A DNA stretch of 17,053 nt, from assembly GCA_000437255.1 (NCBI GenBank), contig FR899084.1, positions 1-17,053 of the forward strand. The letters run 5' to 3'. Positions 7,371-13,705 of this stretch are shown piece by piece (position 1 is the stretch's first letter; every line of letters starts with the position of its first letter). The notes under the pieces are model-generated. The model did no database searches, was not told where the DNA came from, and worked only from the letters and a program-made list of their open reading frames with translations. The DNA comes from Ruminococcus sp. CAG:403 (GTDB lineage: Bacteria; Bacillota; Clostridia; Oscillospirales; Ruminococcaceae). Both the position numbers and the translations under genes were made by a program.

Positions 7371-9893
7371 TTAGGATTCTACCAGCATTCGCTTCATGGC
7401 ACATAAGTCAAACCCATTGAGGCGATCATCCTGACACAAATCACCGGCACTCCAATCCGTCAGTTCTCCTGCGCCAAGCAGCCATTTTTGCAGCATTACA
7501 ACATCAGAAAGATCAAAGATACCATCTGCATTTACATCACCTGCTACACGGTCTGGTTCGTTTTGTGACAAAACCGCAGCTGTCAGCAAAATCATAGCTG
7601 CATTACCATAAATGGTATTTTCATTGGTGGTAAATTCTCCATCACTATCTATGTAGCACTTTCCATCAAACTTAGAAAGATGCCGATTGTTATAGTAGTT
7701 GCTTCCCTCCGTAAAATATCCGGCAGGGATTTGATAGGGGTCCAGTTTTGCATCTTTGGAGTAAATGGCACTGAAAATATTCTGTACGCAGTTTTCTCCG
7801 TTTCCAGAAACATAACAGAAAGAAATGGGATTGATGCCCAGCAAATAATGGAATGCGTTCTCTGCTGTTGTTTGAATATTCTCCGGCACGGCAGTTTTTC
7901 CATCTAAGAGCATACTGCCCAATACCAAAGTCATAGCACTCTGGGCTGTGTTTTTATTGGAACCCCACCAGTAACCCCAAGCCGGGAAAGAGGTTCCCCA
8001 GCTGTCATTCCGCAGCATTTTGGTTCTCCAAGCCGCAAACTGTGAAAATACTTCTGTTATTTGAGCGTTGGCACTCTGGTTTCCATATAAATAATGGAAA
8101 AATCCTAGAAAAGATCTGCCTGCATGGCTATAGCTGAGAGACATTGAGGTGAAACAATTTTGATTTTCAGATGCATTGCAGTGCGCAATCAAATAGGATT
8201 CATAGGCGCTGGCATCCGACCCCGAACAGATCGCTGCTCTATAAAGTGCACCGGCTGCCCAAAACAAATCCCGATTGAGTTCCTCCTGGGTAAATGTATA
8301 GGTTCGATTGGCTGCACCAATTGACATGTGCATCGCATTGGAAGAATCTGTTACCCAATTCCACGCCCGCATTGCGGTAGCGAGACACTGTTCTGCAAAC
8401 TCCTGATAAGCTGGAATCTCTTTATAGATGATATAGGCATGCGCAAAAACAGCTGCTGCATCCGCTGTTGCCAAATGGGAACGCAAATCCACCTCAGAAG
8501 CATCGGACTGATAGGTAGAACTGCTATATAGCGTGTCTTCTAAGTAAATCACATCATCCTTATAGTTGGCCGCCACGTAAAAGGAACCATCCTTGCTGCT
8601 GTGCTCCATTTCAAGAAGCATGTCCAATTCCCACTTGATTTCACTCAAAATGCCTGGCGCATCCACATAGCGCGCATTGTTGGGATCCGTTTCCGGAATG
8701 TGTACGTCTTGATTGGCAAAAACATCCGGGAACAGTTCATAAGCAAGCAGCAAATCTTCTACGGTATCAGCTGCCGGTGTAACATATTTTCCATAATCTC
8801 CGGCATCATACCAGCCACCAGAAACATTATATGTTTCTGCATTGGGGTTGTCTCGGTCTGACCACTTTTTGACAGCTATATCATTGGGATGCAGATTTTT
8901 TCTGGCAAACACGCCTGCATACTCTGTTTCCAAGTCCATGCCTTGCCGCTGATAGTAAAAATATTTGGTCAGATCGTCCAGCAAGCCGTCGTATACGTTT
9001 TTTCGAATGGAAAAAGAGACCGATTGGATGGTATCTGTATCCAGCCCATCCGCTACATCCTGAGGAGAACGGGCAGATGCATCCAGTCCTGCATTTGGAA
9101 TGCGAATATAATATGTACCGGGTGTCGTGAGTTCATCAAATTGAATGACATGAACGCATTCTCCTGAAAGCAGTGCATCTTTTTCTGCATGCGGTAAGAC
9201 ACCGGTTGCAACGACTTCATCTGTATCTGCGCGCACAATTTGATAGGATTTTCCATCCAAAGAACCGAATTTTTCAAAATAACTAATTCGTGCGGTTTTT
9301 TTGGCATTGCACAGATAACCGACCTGATTGACTTTAATCATGGGATACTGTCGCTCATCATCAGTGGAGCGAATGACCATATTTCGGAAAGAAATTGTGG
9401 TATTGTTCGGTACACCGCCTGCATAGACATACCAGAAAGAGTCCAAGCGGAAACCGGAATCCGGATAGGCATCCACCAGCTCTTTGATGGACAACGAATA
9501 CGTAGTCCATTCTGAAGAGGCTTTGAACAAACCGTACTGCTCCAAATCTGTCCAGCAAATCCGTGCAGTTTCTCCATGTCTTTTGGACATCAATCCCATT
9601 CGGAACGTCGTATCACCGGTGCCATTGTTGCGCACTTCAAAGTCCAACGTTCCATTGGCATAATAATCCTGAATGTTCAGTGTTGTCCAATTGGTATTCG
9701 GTGTCATTGTGGCACCGCCCCAACTTTGTGTAGTCCAATCTGCACCATCATTGTCAATTTTAATGGTTTGAAGCTGTAAATCTGGTGTTTCCTGTACATT
9801 TGCCGCAGAACCGCCAAGATGTGGAACGGATACAACCAGCAGAACTGCTCCCACTGTTGCCGCTATCATACGCTTCCCAAAAAATCGTTTCAT
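7371..9893 (-). CDS. Dockerin-bearing family 9 glycoside hydrolase (cellulosomal endoglucanase)
   Basis: This 840-residue secreted enzyme is predicted to cut beta-1,4-glucan by the inverting GH9 mechanism. A signal peptide (about residues 1-31, basic start then a hydrophobic core) is followed by a beta-sandwich, carbohydrate-binding-like region (about 35-185), an Ig-like cellulase N-domain (about 190-290, KVNQVGY), the GH9 catalytic domain (about 300-775) and a type I dockerin (784-840). The catalytic bases are in GGWYDAGDYGKY (Asp363, Asp366) and the proton donor is probably Glu758 in TTNENTIY. The first dockerin calcium loop, DVNADGIFDLSD, is complete; the second, DLCQDDRLNGFD, has Cys at ligand position 3. 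The dockerin implies attachment to a cohesin scaffold encoded elsewhere. ATG 9893 is chosen over an upstream in-frame ATG at 9977 because GAGGTG (9904-9909) sits 10 nt before it and the signal peptide follows directly. The 9977 start would lie within the promoter. Exo/endo specificity cannot be read here. Confidence 0.95.
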   Translation of the reverse strand: MKRFFGKRMIAATVGAVLLVVSVPHLGGSAANVQETPDLQLQTIKIDNDGADWTTQSWGGATMTPNTNWTTLNIQDYYANGTLDFEVRNNGTGDTTFRMGLMSKRHGETARICWTDLEQYGLFKASSEWTTYSLSIKELVDAYPDSGFRLDSFWYVYAGGVPNNTTISFRNMVIRSTDDERQYPMIKVNQVGYLCNAKKTARISYFEKFGSLDGKSYQIVRADTDEVVATGVLPHAEKDALLSGECVHVIQFDELTTPGTYYIRIPNAGLDASARSPQDVADGLDTDTIQSVSFSIRKNVYDGLLDDLTKYFYYQRQGMDLETEYAGVFARKNLHPNDIAVKKWSDRDNPNAETYNVSGGWYDAGDYGKYVTPAADTVEDLLLAYELFPDVFANQDVHIPETDPNNARYVDAPGILSEIKWELDMLLEMEHSSKDGSFYVAANYKDDVIYLEDTLYSSSTYQSDASEVDLRSHLATADAAAVFAHAYIIYKEIPAYQEFAEQCLATAMRAWNWVTDSSNAMHMSIGAANRTYTFTQEELNRDLFWAAGALYRAAICSGSDASAYESYLIAHCNASENQNCFTSMSLSYSHAGRSFLGFFHYLYGNQSANAQITEVFSQFAAWRTKMLRNDSWGTSFPAWGYWWGSNKNTAQSAMTLVLGSMLLDGKTAVPENIQTTAENAFHYLLGINPISFCYVSGNGENCVQNIFSAIYSKDAKLDPYQIPAGYFTEGSNYYNNRHLSKFDGKCYIDSDGEFTTNENTIYGNAAMILLTAAVLSQNEPDRVAGDVNADGIFDLSDVVMLQKWLLGAGELTDWSAGDLCQDDRLNGFDLCAMKRMLVES

Positions 9894-9948
9894 CTGATCT
9901 TTGCACCTCTTTTTCTTTTGATTTGGTTTTCTGTTCCTTTGTTCTTTT

Positions 9949-9977
9949 ATTGTATCATACACAGGTTCTTTTTTCAA
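9949..9977 (-). promoter_or_regulatory. Sigma-A promoter of the GH9 cellulase gene
   Basis: On the minus strand, -35 TTGAAA (9972-9977) and -10 TACAAT (9949-9954) are separated by 17 bp. The predicted start is near 9942, giving a leader of about 50 nt. It lies directly downstream of the terminator of the preceding gene, so the cellulase has its own transcription unit. Confidence 0.8.
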
Positions 9978-9980
9978 TAG

Positions 9981-10022
9981 AAAAAGGGCAACGCAGAACA
10001 GAATTTCTCCTGTTCTGCGTTG
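9981..10022 (-). terminator. Rho-independent terminator of the ferredoxin-like gene
   Basis: A perfect 13-bp stem (9989-10001 with 10010-10022, arm CAACGCAGAACAG) has an 8-nt loop. On the minus strand it is followed by CCC and then a run of five T (9981-9985). It begins 3 nt after the stop codon of the ferredoxin-like gene. Confidence 0.85.
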
Positions 10023-10025
10023 TTT

Positions 10026-10727
10026 TCAGAAAGAGGATTTTAAAATGCGTCCATCTGTAGAAATAGTCACAACTTGTAACGGGATGGCGGAACCACTTGC
10101 TTGTACTGCCTGCCGAACAGCATGTTCTATGCCGCCGCAGCATGGCACTTCCATCCGAACGACCGTTACACTTCGAATAGACTGTGTTGCAAAGATCTGC
10201 GTCAGTTTTTCTGCGTAATTTCCTTCATCCAGTTTGGGGCAACCAATGACTGTTATTTTATTTTGCATGAAATCCGCATGAAAATTCCCATATGCATAAG
10301 CAGTACAGTCTGCTGCAACCAATACATCCGCATTTTCCCAATAGGGAGCTTGAACTGGTACCAGCTTGATTTGCACTGGCCACTGCAAAAGACGACTGAC
10401 AGATGGAGAAGCATTGGTACTTGATGCCGACTGCGTTTTTCGAAGCAGATTTGCATGTGTTCCAGGACAGCCACAAGGGAGCGGTTCTGCTGCCCGCTTT
10501 GCTGCAAGTACAGCTGCTTCATTATAAGCAGGTGCTTCCCGCTGTTCAAAAGTGATGGCATTCATCGGGCAAGCCGGCAGGCAATCCCCCAAGCCGTCAC
10601 AATAATCTTCTCGCAGCAACTTGGCCTTTCCGTTTACCATGCCGATGGCACCTTCATGACAGGCTACCGCACAAGCACCGCAGCCATTGCACTTTTCTTC
10701 CGCTATTTTGATGATTTTTCGTATCAT
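10026..10727 (-). CDS. Ferredoxin-like 4Fe-4S dicluster protein
   Basis: The protein has 233 residues. An N-terminal dicluster ferredoxin domain holds Cys13, Cys16, Cys19 and Cys23 (CNGCGACAVAC) and Cys43, Cys49 and Cys53 (CDGLGDCLPACP). In the second motif the usual middle Cys is Leu46, so that cluster has one ligand fewer and may be [3Fe-4S] or use another ligand. About 180 further residues carry CGCPG, IGCPKLDE and VPCCGG motifs. This layout, including GLGDCLPACP and the CCGG tail, is as I recall a clostridial family often found near hydroxylamine reductase (Hcp) genes; no hcp is present here. A role in low-potential electron transfer, perhaps under oxidative or nitrosative stress, is inferred. 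ATG 10727 follows GGAGGT (10733-10738) by 5 nt; the frame extends upstream to 10820, but that part overlaps the promoters. It is divergent from the Crp/Fnr gene. Confidence 0.9.
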   Translation of the reverse strand: MIRKIIKIAEEKCNGCGACAVACHEGAIGMVNGKAKLLREDYCDGLGDCLPACPMNAITFEQREAPAYNEAAVLAAKRAAEPLPCGCPGTHANLLRKTQSASSTNASPSVSRLLQWPVQIKLVPVQAPYWENADVLVAADCTAYAYGNFHADFMQNKITVIGCPKLDEGNYAEKLTQIFATQSIRSVTVVRMEVPCCGGIEHAVRQAVQASGSAIPLQVVTISTDGRILKSSF

Positions 10728-10748
10728 AAGAAACCTCCGTATATGTTC

Positions 10749-10777
10749 TTGACTTTGTGATCTCATTATAGTATAAT
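10749..10777 (+). promoter_or_regulatory. Sigma-A promoter of the Crp/Fnr-type regulator gene
   Basis: TTGACT (10749-10754) and a perfect TATAAT (10772-10777) are separated by 17 bp. The predicted start is near 10784. The -10 lies 1 bp from the divergent -10 at 10765-10770, the two forming an ATTATA-G-TATAAT inverted repeat, so the two promoters overlap completely and are unlikely to be used at once. Confidence 0.8.
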
Positions 10778-10793
10778 CAAAGAAAAAAGTATG
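10765..10793 (-). promoter_or_regulatory. Likely activator-dependent promoter of the ferredoxin-like gene
   Basis: On the minus strand a perfect -10 TATAAT (10765-10770) has only CATACT at the -35 position (10788-10793, 17-bp spacing). The expected start is near 10758. A good -10 without a -35 is typical of a promoter that needs an activator, and the palindrome at 10792-10807 is centred at about -41.5. Confidence 0.65.
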
Positions 10794-10807
10794 TTGAATT
10801 TTCAACA
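10792..10807. promoter_or_regulatory. Palindromic operator, probable binding site of the Crp/Fnr-type regulator
   Basis: TGTTGAA-TT-TTCAACA has perfect 7-bp arms. The TTGA/TCAA half-sites resemble those of FNR-family proteins, but are 4 rather than 6 bp apart. Its centre (10799.5) is at about -41.5 from the ferredoxin start, the class II activator position, and at about +9 to +24 of the regulator transcript, a repressor position. Binding by the adjacent regulator is inferred. Confidence 0.65.
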
Positions 10808-10821
10808 AACGGAGATTCAAA

Positions 10822-11487
10822 ATGAAAAAATATTTGGAAATTCTAAAACGATGCCCCTTGTTTCACACAATTGCTGAACCGGATCTTCTTGCCATGCTTT
10901 CCTGTCTGGGTGCAACGGTACATCCCTACGAAAAAAATGAGCCGATTCTGACAGAAGGCGATGCTGCTTCCCGTTTGGGGATTCTACTCTCTGGAACTGC
11001 ACAAATTATTCGAATTGATTTTTATGGCAATCGCAGCATTGTTGCAGCACTTTCCCCGTCGGAACTGTTCGGAGAAGCGTTTGCCTGTGCGGAACTGCCT
11101 GCCGTTCCAGTCCATGTACAAGCAGAGAGCGCCTGTACCGTGCTGTGGCTGGACATACAACGGATATTGCGGCCTTGTGAAACTGCCTGTTCCTTCCACA
11201 ATCAAATGATTTTTCATTTGATGAAAGTGCTCGCTGCAAAAAATATCCTGCTGAACCAAAAAATAGAAATTCTCTCCAAACGAACAACCAGAGAAAAGCT
11301 AATGACCTATCTGCTGATGGTGGCAAAGCAGCAAGGCAGCAATCAGATTACCATTCCCTACGATCGACAGGCACTTGCAGATTTTCTGGGCGTTGATCGC
11401 AGTGGCCTTTCCACAGAAATCAGCAAACTGCGAAAAGAAAAGAAACTGGATTGCAGGAAGAATGTTTTTCAACTGCATGCAGAATAA
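10822..11487 (+). CDS. Crp/Fnr-family transcriptional regulator
   Basis: The 221-residue protein has an N-terminal cyclic-nucleotide-binding-like beta barrel (about residues 10-125, including GDAASRLGILLSG and SELFGEAFAC), a long dimerisation helix (about 130-165) and a C-terminal Crp-type winged helix (about 178-206, DRQALADFLGVDRSGLSTEISKLRKE). The Arg-Ser pair that binds cAMP phosphate in E. coli CRP is absent after GEAFAC, and the Cys residues do not have FNR's Fe-S spacing, so the signal is unknown. The recognition helix has Thr where many relatives have Arg (SGLSTE versus SALSRE). The start is supported by GGAG (10811-10814) 7 nt upstream. It is divergent from the ferredoxin gene and 13 nt before the flavoprotein gene, so it is likely to regulate both. 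An HcpR-like nitrosative or redox sensor is a possible but unproven assignment. Confidence 0.9.
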   Translation: MKKYLEILKRCPLFHTIAEPDLLAMLSCLGATVHPYEKNEPILTEGDAASRLGILLSGTAQIIRIDFYGNRSIVAALSPSELFGEAFACAELPAVPVHVQAESACTVLWLDIQRILRPCETACSFHNQMIFHLMKVLAAKNILLNQKIEILSKRTTREKLMTYLLMVAKQQGSNQITIPYDRQALADFLGVDRSGLSTEISKLRKEKKLDCRKNVFQLHAE

Positions 11488-11500
11488 GGAGTACAAGAAT

Positions 11501-12067
11501 ATGAAAACACTGATTCTAAATGGTTCACCCCACAAGCAGGGAGATACTGCTTTTCTCATTCAAACACTGACCGCACATCTGCCAGGAACATACAAGATCG
11601 TTTCTGCATATACAGCAAAGATTGCAGCTTGTATCGACTGCCGGGCATGTCGAGAACAGTTTGGCTGCCGCATTCAGGATGAGATGCAGGAGATTTATCA
11701 ATATCTGGAGCAATGCGATGCAGTTGTACTGGCTTCCCCCATTTATTTCTCCGAATTAACCGGAAAACTGCTTGATCTGGGCAGTCGGCTGCAGGTTTAC
11801 TTTTCTGCCAAACACTTTCTGCATCAAACTCCGCCGTTAAAGCGGAAAAAAGGCATCGTGCTCCTTGCCGGCGGTGGTTCCGGCAATCCGCAAAAGGCAT
11901 ACGAAACAGCAGTTTATCTGTTGCATGAAATGAATGCCATGGAAATTTATCCGTTGATTTGCAGCTTTCAAACAGATCGGCTTCCTGCCGCACAAGATAT
12001 TCAGACACAAGCAGAAATAGAAAAAGCGGCTCAATTTTTGAGGAAAGAATGCAATACATTTATGTAA
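11501..12067 (+). CDS. Iron-sulfur flavoprotein (Isf-like, NADPH-dependent FMN reductase family)
   Basis: This 188-residue cytoplasmic protein has a flavodoxin-like fold. The N-terminal strand and FMN phosphate loop are LILNGSPHKQGDT (residues 4-16), and a second flavin loop is ASPIYFSELTG. Between them is the compact motif Cys44-x2-Cys47-x2-Cys50-x5-Cys56, which in archaeal and clostridial iron-sulfur flavoproteins binds a [4Fe-4S] cluster that passes electrons to FMN. Known Isf proteins (about 190 residues) take electrons from ferredoxin and can reduce O2 and H2O2, which fits the ferredoxin-like gene next door. ATG 11501 follows AAGGAG (11486-11491) by 9 nt; that site overlaps the stop codon of the regulator gene, so the two form an operon. 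The longer frame from 11375 overlaps the regulator and is rejected. The 3' end overlaps the convergent MATE gene by 8 bp. Confidence 0.88.
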   Translation: MKTLILNGSPHKQGDTAFLIQTLTAHLPGTYKIVSAYTAKIAACIDCRACREQFGCRIQDEMQEIYQYLEQCDAVVLASPIYFSELTGKLLDLGSRLQVYFSAKHFLHQTPPLKRKKGIVLLAGGGSGNPQKAYETAVYLLHEMNAMEIYPLICSFQTDRLPAAQDIQTQAEIEKAAQFLRKECNTFM

Positions 12068-13403
12068 GGCTCTGTTTCTCACGTTGATTCAACTTTTTCA
12101 GATACAGCAAACCAACACTGTCTGCTAGAATCCATCCGATCGGAATCGCCCACCATATACCCAAAACGCCAATGCGGTCAATGGGTGCCAGCAAATAGGC
12201 AAGCAAAACTCTCGTTCCCAAAGAAAGAATGGTCAAAAGCAAGGAGAGTTCCGGCTTTTCCACACCACGATAATACCCGTATAATAGAAATAAAATACCA
12301 ATTCCAACGTAAAAGCTGCCTTCTATTCTTAAATACTGAGTTCCGATGGCAAGAATTTCTGTTTCTGTTCCGTCTACAAAAATTTGCATCAAATAGGGTG
12401 CCAAGCCAAAAATAATCCCGGAAACAAGCAGACAAAAGAGAATGGAAAGCATTCCAGCCTTTCGAATTCCCTCCTGCATGCGTTTTCGCTTCTGGCTGCC
12501 GTAATTCTGCGCAATAAAAAGAGAAAATGCATTACTGAACTCCTGCGCTGGCATATAGGCAAACGAATCGATCTTTACCGCAGCAGCAAAGGCTGCCATC
12601 ACCGATGCGCCAAAGCTGTTGACAAGCCCTTGTATCATAAGGATTCCGAAATTCATTACTGATTGCTGTACACAGGCTGCGGAAGCATGCCGCATCACTT
12701 GCAGCAGTGTTTTCCAATTGCAGGTCAGTTCTTTCCTTTTGGGAAAAAATGATCGCTCTTTGCAGCATACATAAATCCCGATTCCAATTCCAGCTCCTGC
12801 CTGTGACAGAACCGTTGCCCATGCAGCACCACGGATTCCCTGCTCCCAGATCACAACAAATACGATATCCAATAGGATATTGCCACCTGCTGCCGCTCCC
12901 AAAAAGCAAAGCGGTACCATAGAATTTCCCAATGCACGCAGCAAAAATGCAAAGTAGTTGTATAAAAAAGTAAAAAAGATTCCAAAAAAGATGACCCAAA
13001 CATAATCCCGCATCATTCCATATAAGGCAGATGGAACTTTCAGAGCATGTAAAATTCCATCCACTCCCAGCAAGGACACAATATTTAAAAGAATGGTTAC
13101 AGCTGCAATCCATAAAAAAGAAACCGCAACATAATTTTTCAATTGCTGCTTGTCCTGCTTTCCGAAACATACAGAAAAAATGGTTCCGCTTCCCATGCAC
13201 AATCCAATCATGATTGCGTTTAAAAAAGTCATCAGCGAATAGGCAGAACCAACCGCTGCCAATGCATCTGCGCCTAAAAATCTCCCAACAATCAGGGTAT
13301 CCACAATATTGTAACCTTGTTGCAGCAGATTTCCCAGAATCATTGGTGCTGCAAAATACAGCATCGTCTTTGTAACAGGACCTTTCGTCAAATCTTTTTT
13401 CAT
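12060..13403 (-). CDS. MATE-family multidrug/toxin efflux transporter
   Basis: This 447-residue integral membrane protein has about 12 hydrophobic segments. The N-terminal half carries the typical MATE sequence around AAPMILGNLLQQGYNIVDTLIVGRFLGADALAAVG, and the second half repeats the pattern (QQSVMNFGILMIQGLVNSFG). MATE pumps export cationic drugs or metabolites using a Na+ or H+ gradient; the substrate here cannot be read from sequence. Two adjacent ATG codons are possible (13406 and 13403). The latter is chosen because AGGAG (13410-13414) lies 6 nt before it and only 3 nt before the other. It is divergent from metE and converges with the Isf gene, their stop-codon regions overlapping by 8 bp, so neither has a private terminator between them. 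Confidence 0.92.
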   Translation of the reverse strand: MKKDLTKGPVTKTMLYFAAPMILGNLLQQGYNIVDTLIVGRFLGADALAAVGSAYSLMTFLNAIMIGLCMGSGTIFSVCFGKQDKQQLKNYVAVSFLWIAAVTILLNIVSLLGVDGILHALKVPSALYGMMRDYVWVIFFGIFFTFLYNYFAFLLRALGNSMVPLCFLGAAAGGNILLDIVFVVIWEQGIRGAAWATVLSQAGAGIGIGIYVCCKERSFFPKRKELTCNWKTLLQVMRHASAACVQQSVMNFGILMIQGLVNSFGASVMAAFAAAVKIDSFAYMPAQEFSNAFSLFIAQNYGSQKRKRMQEGIRKAGMLSILFCLLVSGIIFGLAPYLMQIFVDGTETEILAIGTQYLRIEGSFYVGIGILFLLYGYYRGVEKPELSLLLTILSLGTRVLLAYLLAPIDRIGVLGIWWAIPIGWILADSVGLLYLKKLNQREKQSLT

Positions 13404-13529
13404 CATGCTCTCCTGTTCTTCTGCTCCTTTTTTCGATCATATTCCTATTTTTTAGAGTGTACTGCATAAAAATGAACTGCACATCTTTTCGACAGAATTG
13501 CATGCAAGCCTTCTATGGGAATACGCTTT

Positions 13530-13558
13530 AGTATAGCACATCTCTTTGAGAAAAGCAA
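13530..13558 (-). promoter_or_regulatory. Sigma-A promoter of the MATE gene
   Basis: On the minus strand, -35 TTGCTT (13553-13558) and -10 TATACT (13530-13535) have 17-bp spacing. The predicted start near 13523 gives a leader of about 120 nt, in which I see no known riboswitch. Confidence 0.65.
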
Positions 13559-13595
13559 CTTGTTATATGCATACAGAGTGCCAAGTCAGCCTCTC

Positions 13596-13612
13596 CATAG
13601 TTTTAAACTATG
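13596..13612. promoter_or_regulatory. MET-box-like palindrome upstream of metE
   Basis: CATAGTTTTAAACTATG is a perfect 17-bp palindrome (8-bp arms and a central T). It matches 15 of 17 positions of the MET-box TATAGTTTNAAACTATA described from comparative genomics of methionine genes in streptococci, differing only at the outermost pair. It contains the LysR-type T-N11-A core. Its centre is about 67 bp upstream of the predicted metE start, the usual place for a LysR-type recognition site. The likely binder is the LysR-type protein encoded after metE. Confidence 0.8.
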
Positions 13613-13633
13613 CCCAACGATAAAAAACAGGAG

Positions 13634-13664
13634 TTACCACCCCGTCCCAAAAATATGCTATAAT
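13634..13664 (+). promoter_or_regulatory. Likely activator-dependent promoter of metE
   Basis: A perfect -10 TATAAT (13659-13664) lacks a good -35. Candidates are TTACCA (13634-13639, 19-bp spacing) and ACCACC (13636-13641, 17-bp spacing). The predicted start is near 13671. The poor -35 fits dependence on an activator bound at the upstream palindrome. Confidence 0.65.
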
Positions 13665-13705
13665 GAATGAAACAAACGAAACTTTATGAGAGAGGCGAAC
13701 ATTTC

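Noticed and set aside
9894..9977. Upstream in-frame ATG for the GH9 gene at 9977
   Set aside because: It would place the start inside the predicted -35 box and put 28 hydrophilic residues before the signal peptide, and it lacks the GAGGTG site found before 9893.
10728..10820. N-terminal extension of the ferredoxin-like protein to 10820
   Set aside because: The extension covers the divergent promoters and operator; ATG 10727 has a strong GGAGGT and matches the start of related proteins.
12020..12044. Weak hairpin (CTCAA/TTGAG with a 3-nt loop) downstream of the MATE gene on the minus strand, followed by a short T run
   Set aside because: The stem is only 5 bp and lies inside the flavoprotein coding sequence, so I do not call it a terminator.
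12532..13503. A 323-codon minus-strand frame overlapping the MATE gene
   Set aside because: It is a different frame of the same strand, with a Cys/Phe/Trp-rich translation unlike any family, while the MATE frame has clear membrane segments and motifs.
13559..13705. S-box (SAM) riboswitch or T-box upstream of metE
   Set aside because: I looked for the conserved helices and a terminator before metE and saw none; the short region is explained by the palindrome and the promoter. A covariance search would be decisive.
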